Both the position numbers and the translations under genes were made by a program. A stretch of DNA of 21,143 nt from CBDUVZ01 sp965370805. GTDB taxonomy: Bacteria; Hydrothermota; Tepidihabitantia; Tepidihabitantales; Tepidihabitantaceae. The stretch is from NCBI GenBank assembly GCA_965370805.1, contig CBDUVZ010000048.1, positions 1 to 21,143 on the forward strand, in the 5' to 3' direction. Under the pieces are notes generated by a model. It was not told where the DNA came from. It saw only the letters and a program-made list of their open reading frames with translations, and made no database searches. Of this stretch, positions 16,701 to 21,143 are shown in pieces. Positions within the stretch are counted from its first letter, which is position 1. Each line of letters begins with the position of its first letter.

Positions 16701-18137
16701 TCAGCGCGTCAGGATGACCTTCCGGCTTGGACCCTCGGACCCTTGAACCCTTGAACCCTTTCCTCTGAGGAAGTAGACTCCCGGGCTCAGGTGCCGGACG
16801 TCGTTCTCGCCGGGCGTGAGGTCCATGACCTTGCGGCCAGCGGAATTCAACAGGAGGATTTCAGATTGCTGATTGTAGATTTCAGATTGCAGATTGAGGA
16901 CGTTACGTACGATGCTGGTGGGGGCTGGCTCGCGGACGACGGGCGGCTCCGGTTCCGCGACTGCGACATTCCCGGCCGAGTCGGTCTTGATGAGCCAGAC
17001 GTCGTAGCCGCCGGCACCGAAGGATTCGGTGCGGCCGGCGATGACGTACCCGCCGTCTGCGGTCTGCGCCACCGAGTAGCCGCGGTCGTCATCTGTGCCG
17101 CCAAAGGTCCGGGTCCACAGGGTATCGCCGCAGGAGTCGGTCTTGATGAGGTAGACATCGTACTCGTCGGCGCCGAAGGACCCGGTGTAGCCGGCGATGA
17201 CGTACCCGCCATCCGTGGTCTGCGCCACCGAGTAGCCGTAATCGGAGCCCGCGCCGCCGTGGGTGCGGGTCCACCGGGTGTCGCCGGAGGAGTCGGTCTT
17301 GACGAGGTAGACATCGGAGCTGCCGGCGCCGTAGAGACCGGCGACCCCGGCGATGACGTATCCGCCATCCGCGGCCTGGGCTACCGAGCAGCCTTCGTCC
17401 CAGTCCGAGCCGCCATAGGTCCGTGTCCAGAAGGTGTTGCCGGAGGCGTTGGTCTTGATGAGCCAGGCGTCGATGTGGCCGGCGCCAACGGACTCAGCAA
17501 AGCCCGCGACGACGTATCCGCTGTCTGCGGTCTGCGCCACCGAGGAGCCTCTATCGTAGTTCGGGCCGCCGAAGGTGCGGGTCCACATTGTGTCGCCATT
17601 GGCGTTGGTCTTGATGAGCCAGACGTCAGCAATGCCGGCGCCGTAGGACCAGGTCTCGCCGGTGATGATGTACCCGCCGTCTGCGGTTTGCTGGACCGAG
17701 TTGCCAGCATCGAAGTCCGTGCCGCCAAAGGTTCGGGTCCAGGTGGTGTCGCCGGATGCGTCGGTCTTGATGAGATAGACATCGTAGCTGCCGGCGCCGT
17801 AGGAATGGGTGCGGCCGGCGATAACGTACCCGCCGTCCGCGGTCTGCGCCACCGAGTAGCCCTTGTCGGTGTCTGCTCCGCCGCATGTGCGGGTCCACAC
17901 GGTGTCGCCTAATGCGTCGGTCCTGATCAGGTAGACGTCACTGCTGCCGGCGCCGAAGGACCAAGTGTGGCCGGCGATGACATACCCGCCGTCTGAGGTC
18001 TGCGCCACCGAATAGCCCCTGTCGCAGTTCGTGCCGCCGTAGGTGCGTTGGAAGGTGATTTGCGCGGTCAGGGGTGCGGTGAGGGCGAGGATGAGGAGTA
18101 CTGCCAGCAGCAGGCCGAGCGTTGATGAGTTCCTCAT
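16701..18137 (-). CDS. Secreted seven-repeat beta-propeller-like protein with sorting-like C-terminal domain
   Basis: The 478-residue protein has a signal peptide (GLLLAVLLILALTAPLTAQ, residues 8-26). Residues 30-393 are seven repeats of 52 residues (156 nt) with consensus TRTFGGTDxDxGYSVAQT and ADGGYVIAGxTxSFGAG, then DVYLIKTDxxGDTxW, consistent with a seven-bladed propeller. After a Pro/Glu-rich linker the C-terminus has GRKVMDL, PGENDVRHLSPGVYF and final RKVILTR, almost the same tail as the gene at the left edge. Two segments look like in-frame dispersed-repeat material: residues 414-427 (NLQSEIYNQQSE) and 459-469 (GKGSRVQGSEG). It is monocistronic and opposite in strand to all neighbours. 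No Shine-Dalgarno is seen; TTGACA lies 35 bp upstream of the ATG, which suggests a leaderless or very short-leader message. Ligand unknown. Confidence 0.88.
   Translation of the reverse strand: MRNSSTLGLLLAVLLILALTAPLTAQITFQRTYGGTNCDRGYSVAQTSDGGYVIAGHTWSFGAGSSDVYLIRTDALGDTVWTRTCGGADTDKGYSVAQTADGGYVIAGRTHSYGAGSYDVYLIKTDASGDTTWTRTFGGTDFDAGNSVQQTADGGYIITGETWSYGAGIADVWLIKTNANGDTMWTRTFGGPNYDRGSSVAQTADSGYVVAGFAESVGAGHIDAWLIKTNASGNTFWTRTYGGSDWDEGCSVAQAADGGYVIAGVAGLYGAGSSDVYLVKTDSSGDTRWTRTHGGAGSDYGYSVAQTTDGGYVIAGYTGSFGADEYDVYLIKTDSCGDTLWTRTFGGTDDDRGYSVAQTADGGYVIAGRTESFGAGGYDVWLIKTDSAGNVAVAEPEPPVVREPAPTSIVRNVLNLQSEIYNQQSEILLLNSAGRKVMDLTPGENDVRHLSPGVYFLRGKGSRVQGSEGPSRKVILTR
16857..16898 (-). repeat. 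aatc-word repeat module inside the minus-strand propeller gene
   Basis: On the coding strand this reads as repeated words of the form aatctgcaatctgaaatc, the same word style as the intergenic tracts at 16620-16650 and 18291-18332. It is in frame and translated as NLQSEIYNQQSEI, in the linker just before the GRKVMDL domain. Confidence 0.7.
16959..18050 (-). repeat. 156-nt coding tandem repeat, seven units
   Basis: Seven in-frame units of 156 nt (52 residues) encode the propeller blades. Strongly conserved words include the GYVIAG codons and the LIKTD codons in each unit. Confidence 0.88.
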
Positions 18138-18143
18138 GTGTTG

Positions 18144-18172
18144 AGTGTGCCCCGGGAACAGCCGGATGTCAA
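18144..18172 (-). promoter_or_regulatory. Promoter candidate for the minus-strand propeller gene
   Basis: On the minus strand, TTGACA (18172-18167) is followed after 17 bp by CACACT (18149-18144), which matches TATAAT at only 3 positions. The predicted start of transcription falls at or next to the ATG (18137), and no ribosome site is present, so a leaderless message is possible. Confidence 0.35.
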
Positions 18173-18243
18173 GTGCGGGTCGGCTGCGGTCGGCGCGGAA
18201 ATGGGATAACCGCCAAGGCCGCCAAGTGCGCCAAGAGAGAAGT

Positions 18244-18351
18244 TGTCATTGCGAGTGGCCGCTGGCCACGCGGCAATCTTCCTTCCTCCAATCTGCAATC
18301 ACCAATCTGGAATCTACAATCGCACTCGGACCCTCGGACCCTTGAATCCCT
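18244..18351 (+). repeat. Dispersed repeat copy 2 upstream of the minus-strand propeller gene
   Basis: This is the second copy of the module chain at 16573-16685, in the same orientation. It shares gcggcaatcttccttcctcc exactly and then continues through the aatc-word tract into ggacccttgaa-type heptamers. The palindrome loop differs (tggccgctggccac here). The two copies flank the 16701-18137 gene as direct repeats. Confidence 0.85.
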
Positions 18352-18386
18352 GGTCCCACTCCGCCGTCCGTGGTCGGCTCTGCCGC

Positions 18387-18415
18387 TTGACACAGGCATC
18401 GGGCTGTTGTAGCTT
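18387..18415 (+). promoter_or_regulatory. Promoter candidate for the STAND/TPR gene
   Basis: Perfect TTGACA at 18387-18392, a 17-bp spacer, then TAGCTT at 18410-18415. Transcription would start near 18422, two bases before the ATG at 18424. There is no Shine-Dalgarno, so translation may be leaderless. Confidence 0.4.
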
Positions 18416-18423
18416 CCCAGGTT

Positions 18424-20931
18424 ATGAACGGGCTCATGATTGCATGCGGTTTCCTGCTGGCTGTTGTCGGGCAGGGGGGCAGCGGGGCCGAGCCTGGCAC
18501 GCCGGTTTGGTTGTTGAGGATTGCTGTTGCCGCTGTGGTTGCCGGCGGAGCCTGGGCTCTGGCCAAGTACGTATTCAAGGTGCCGCAACGACTCCGCGCG
18601 AGGGCACGCAGGAAGAAAGAAGAGCACAAGGACAAGGTCCTGGTTTCCTGCCGCGAGTTCTACGGCGACAACATTGATGACCGGCACGGGTTTGATTTCA
18701 AGGCGGTGCGGGTGGAAACGGCCATGGTTGACGGCAAGTTGCAGGCCGAGGAAACCAAGCCGCTTGAGGCTGTGCTGAACTGGATTGACGGGGACGGGAA
18801 GGCACTGGTGGTTTCCGGGTCCGGGGGCCTGGGCAAGTCCCGGCTGTTGATTGAGGCGGCGGAGGAGCACAAGAAGCTCAGGTTCGTGCAGACCCGGCTG
18901 CGCGAGGTGGGGATTCCCGAGCTGGCGGAATCGCTCAAGGCGGAAACAGGCAAGGGCGACGTTGTGGTGTTTGACGACGTGCAGGAGTATGCGGCTGACT
19001 TCGGTGTCCTGCTGACAGCGGCAGTCAAAGCCGGTGCCAGGGTGATTGCGGCGACCCGGTACGAAGGCGGGCTGGAGCAGGCCCTGCAGAAGGCCCATGT
19101 TCTGCCCGTGGAAGTCAGGCTCGGGGTGATGCTGAACGCGGCCGATGTGGTGCCTGCACCCAAAGACGTGCTCGAAGACATCGCCCGGGTGTCGGCCGGC
19201 AACCCGGCCCTGGCTGTGATGGCGTACATGCACTACACGCGGACCAAGTCCCTCAAGGGTGTCAAGGATGAGTTCCACCTGATGAGGAGCGTGTTCAAGG
19301 AACTGGTCGAAGCCGGGAAGGAAGCGGGATTCCCTGGTACGCGGGAGTTCCTGGCCGAGATGGCGGTGCGGGGCGGGCTGTGGGAGGACCACAAGCCGTT
19401 CCCCGGGCACGAGCAGTTGGCGGCCCGGCTCAGGAAAATGGGGCACATCCAGGTCGGCGGTTCGACCGAGCGCAGGCTCTACGGTGTAGCGCCGGACCAG
19501 TTGCGGGACCATATCATCCGGGCCGTGTATGCGGACACCGGGATTCTGCAGCCCGGGTTTGCCAAGGTCGTTGCCGCGATGCCGGACGAGGAATCGGTGC
19601 ACGTCATCCGGATGCTCGGGATTCAGTTCCGCGAGACGACGGACCCTGGTGTGAAGCAGGCGATGAAGCAGGCGTGCGCCTTGGTGCTGGATAAGTTCGG
19701 CAAATGGACCCATGGTCCAAGCATCGGGTTCAAGGCAGACATCACCCGGAAGAAGCACGAGTACGTCATCGACGTGGGGTATGAGGCGTGGCAGTCGTTC
19801 GGGGACGTGGCCATGGTGCGGAAGCACCTCGGGGACTTCTGCGCGGGTGCGGAGAGTCTGGATTCGACCGAGCACCTGAACAAGGCCGGGTTGTTCTACA
19901 TGAATACCGGGGAGCCGGGCCTTGCGATTGCCTGCTATGAGGCCGGGCAGAAGATTGCCGGGGCTGAAGGGAACAAGTACGAGCAGGCGGTGTTCCTCGG
20001 CAATATCGGGAATGTCTACATCCTGAAGGGCGAGTTGGACAAGGCGCTGGAGTACCACATGCAGGCGGTGAAGGTGTTCGAGGAAATCGGGGCAAAACGG
20101 GAGCAGGCGAGCGTGCTCGGCAATATCGGGCTGATCTGGCAGGGCAGGGGCGAGTTGGACAAGGCGCTGGAGTATCAGGAGCAGGCGTTGGCGATGCGGC
20201 GCGAGCTCGGGATGAAGCTGGAGGAGGCGCAGGCCCTCGGCAATATCGGGATTATCTGGCAGAGGAAGGGCGAGTTGGACAAGGCGCTGGAGTACCAGGA
20301 GCAGGCGCTGGCGATTGACCGGGAGATCGGGGACCGGGGGGGTGAGGCGGCTGACCTCGCCAATATCGGGAATGTGTACGTGGGGATGATGGAGCAGGGT
20401 GTTTCCGGTTCCGCTGGGGCCGGGGCTGGTGCCGGGGACGCTGTTTCCGCCGGGGACACCGCTGGGGCTGGTGCTGGGGCCGGGGACACGATCCGGGATT
20501 CGGAGGACCGAATGCCGGTCATGTCCCCGCCTGAGGACCGAATGCCGGTCATGTCCCCGTCTGGGTCCAAGGCGATTCCGTACTTCGTGCAGGCGTTGGG
20601 GATGTTTATTGAGATGGGGATTGCGGATGGGCCGAGGCAGTGTCTCTTGGGGTTGCGTGATTGTTATCGGGCGATGGTCGGGACGGCAGAGTCCCCCTCA
20701 CCCCAGCCCTCTCCCGCGAGGGGAGAGGGAGAGGAGACCGCGCAGGGAGAGGGAGAGGAGGCTGCGAGGGGCGAGGGAGACAGGGCTGCGCAGGGCGAGG
20801 GAGCGGCGGCGCGGTTCATTGCTGTCTGCGTGAAGGCCGGGATGTCGGAGGACGATGCGGAGAAGCTGGTCGTCAAGTTCGAGGAGATGTTGGCGCAGGA
20901 GGCGGAGCAGAGCGATACGTCCGGGGAGTAG
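18424..20931 (+). CDS. Membrane-anchored STAND-type NTPase with TPR repeats
   Basis: In this 835-residue protein the N-terminus has a hydrophobic stretch (about residues 3-17) and a TM helix (about 29-51), followed by a basic stop-transfer RARARRKK. A P-loop NTPase domain follows: Walker A SGSGGLGKS (131-139, Lys138), Walker B DVVVFDD (179-185), an Arg motif ARVIAATR (205-212) and a GNPALA motif (259-264). This set is typical of STAND/NB-ARC switches. A helical region follows, then TPRs from about residue 480, of which four have an exact 40-residue period from 520. The fifth TPR is split by a 55-residue Ala/Gly- and MPVMSP-rich insert (660-714), and a second insert (756-794, PSPQPSPARGEGE) lies before the last helices. 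STAND-TPR proteins act as signal-triggered ATPase switches in regulation or defence. No separate effector domain is seen, so the trigger and output are unknown. Confidence 0.85.
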   Translation: MNGLMIACGFLLAVVGQGGSGAEPGTPVWLLRIAVAAVVAGGAWALAKYVFKVPQRLRARARRKKEEHKDKVLVSCREFYGDNIDDRHGFDFKAVRVETAMVDGKLQAEETKPLEAVLNWIDGDGKALVVSGSGGLGKSRLLIEAAEEHKKLRFVQTRLREVGIPELAESLKAETGKGDVVVFDDVQEYAADFGVLLTAAVKAGARVIAATRYEGGLEQALQKAHVLPVEVRLGVMLNAADVVPAPKDVLEDIARVSAGNPALAVMAYMHYTRTKSLKGVKDEFHLMRSVFKELVEAGKEAGFPGTREFLAEMAVRGGLWEDHKPFPGHEQLAARLRKMGHIQVGGSTERRLYGVAPDQLRDHIIRAVYADTGILQPGFAKVVAAMPDEESVHVIRMLGIQFRETTDPGVKQAMKQACALVLDKFGKWTHGPSIGFKADITRKKHEYVIDVGYEAWQSFGDVAMVRKHLGDFCAGAESLDSTEHLNKAGLFYMNTGEPGLAIACYEAGQKIAGAEGNKYEQAVFLGNIGNVYILKGELDKALEYHMQAVKVFEEIGAKREQASVLGNIGLIWQGRGELDKALEYQEQALAMRRELGMKLEEAQALGNIGIIWQRKGELDKALEYQEQALAIDREIGDRGGEAADLANIGNVYVGMMEQGVSGSAGAGAGAGDAVSAGDTAGAGAGAGDTIRDSEDRMPVMSPPEDRMPVMSPSGSKAIPYFVQALGMFIEMGIADGPRQCLLGLRDCYRAMVGTAESPSPQPSPARGEGEETAQGEGEEAARGEGDRAAQGEGAAARFIAVCVKAGMSEDDAEKLVVKFEEMLAQEAEQSDTSGE
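19981..20400 (+). repeat. 120-nt coding tandem repeat (TPR units)
   Basis: Three full units and half of a fourth have an exact 120-nt period. The landmark ctcgNcaatatcggg starts at 19996, 20116, 20236 and 20356. Near-identical blocks such as gagttggacaaggcgctgga recur in the three complete units, which points to recent expansion. The fourth unit is cut off after its first helix by the insert at 20401. Confidence 0.9.
20401..20565 (+). repeat. In-frame repeat-derived insert splitting a TPR
   Basis: The 165 nt comprise a GC-rich part built on gctggggccgggg words, then a 26-nt sequence repeated twice at a 30-bp spacing (20503-20528 and 20533-20558). GGGGACACGA (20482-20491) and TCATGTCCCC (20519-20528) form an imperfect inverted pair. 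Related words occur downstream at 20941, 20977 and 21011. Confidence 0.75.
20689..20805 (+). repeat. In-frame insert carrying a palindromic dispersed repeat
   Basis: The insert starts with ccctcaccccagccctctccc, which lies in a perfect 9-bp hairpin CCCTCTCCC (20707-20715) and GGGAGAGGG (20721-20729) with loop gcgag. It continues as purine-rich gaggg/gctgcg repeats. This palindrome style is a familiar intergenic repeat in many bacteria; here it is translated (PSPQPSPARGEGE). Confidence 0.75.
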
Positions 20932-21003
20932 GGTTGGGCCGGGACACGATCCCCATCCCGAGGACGGGGTTGGGCCGGGACACGATCCCCATCCCTAGGA
21001 CGG
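20932..21003 (+). repeat. 36-bp direct repeat, two copies
   Basis: Copies at 20932-20967 and 20968-21003 differ at one base and start immediately after the stop codon of the NTPase gene. Each contains ccgggacacgatcc, related to the insert inside that gene. Confidence 0.9.
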
Positions 21004-21010
21004 GATGAGG

Positions 21011-21058
21011 TCATGTCCCTGTGTTGTCTCGATGTTATGTCCCTGTGGTGTTTCGGAA
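21011..21058 (+). repeat. 24-bp direct repeat with tNatgtccctgtg core
   Basis: Units at 21011-21034 and 21035-21058 share tNatgtccctgtgNtgt and a following tcg. Repeated short boxes close to a promoter and a new start codon could be binding sites at an insertion-sequence end or operators; sequence alone does not decide. Confidence 0.6.
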
Positions 21059-21065
21059 TTTGGGC

Positions 21066-21094
21066 TTGATTCTTGTCGGGGTTTTTCTTATAAT
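21066..21094 (+). promoter_or_regulatory. Near-consensus sigma70-type promoter at right edge
   Basis: TTGATT at 21066-21071, a 17-bp spacer and perfect TATAAT at 21089-21094. It is the best promoter in the window and points to the partial gene at 21109. Confidence 0.7.
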
Positions 21095-21108
21095 CTGGGT
21101 AGGAGTCT

Positions 21109-21143
21109 ATGATAATTTCTCGGGGGAACCGTTATTCTGTCAG
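21109..21143 (+). CDS. Start of an unidentified gene running off the right edge
   Basis: The ATG at 21109 is 3 bases after taggag (21100-21105) and just downstream of a strong promoter. The 11 complete codons in view read MIISRGNRYSV and stay open to the edge. This is too short to assign. The repeated boxes upstream make a transposase or other mobile-element gene possible, but that is a guess. Confidence 0.4.
   Translation, partial: MIISRGNRYSV

Larger units (their letters stand above)
18138..18423. other. Divergent intergenic region with promoters and repeat modules
   Basis: This 286-bp gap separates the divergent propeller and NTPase genes. It holds promoter candidates for each gene at its two ends and, between them, a ccgccaagtgcgccaagag stretch (18209-18240) related to the 108-bp repeat, plus dispersed repeat copy 2 (18244-18351). 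No gene is credible here. Confidence 0.65.

Overview
The window is GC-rich DNA from a diderm (outer-membrane) bacterium. Its gene content is an ExbB/ExbD/TonB motor, a TonB-dependent receptor, a PorV/PorQ-like barrel, and several large secreted beta-propeller proteins that end in sorting-type C-terminal domains. Together with the short tail built around PGENDVRHLSPGVYF, this suggests an uncultured candidate phylum related to the Bacteroidota/Fibrobacterota superphylum, possibly of the WOR-3/Stahlbacteria type. That assignment is from memory of family style and is not proven by the sequence.

Layout. (1) 2-3862: a 15-repeat YVTN-type propeller protein, cut by the left edge, followed by a PKD-plus-PQQ-like propeller lipoprotein candidate. 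(2) 4139-8097: exbB, two exbD paralogues, tonB and a BNR/Asp-box secreted protein. They are tightly packed behind a TTGACA promoter and closed by a strong hairpin at 8104-8135. (3) 8224-16224: a lipoprotein candidate, a TonB-dependent receptor with a carboxypeptidase-regulatory-like N-domain, a 1011-residue secreted protein with a sorting-like C-terminus, and a PorV/PorQ-family barrel, closed by a second hairpin at 16244-16274. Regions 2 and 3 read as one functional block. The ExbB/D-TonB motor energises the receptor, and the barrel and secreted proteins look like an export or surface-display set. The substrate is unknown. (4) 16225-18423: a minus-strand seven-repeat propeller gene lying between two copies of a mosaic dispersed repeat. 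(5) 18424-20931: a membrane-anchored STAND-type NTPase with TPRs, whose TPR region is broken by two in-frame repeat-derived insertions. (6) 20932-21143: tandem repeats, a near-consensus promoter and the first codons of a gene that runs off the right edge.

The most unusual signal is a set of short dispersed sequence modules. They fill the intergenic regions around 16.3-16.7 kb and 18.2-18.35 kb, and they also occur in frame inside the C-terminal regions of two different propeller genes. A separate group of repeat-like inserts sits in frame inside the NTPase/TPR gene and just downstream of it. No tRNA, rRNA or CRISPR array was seen.
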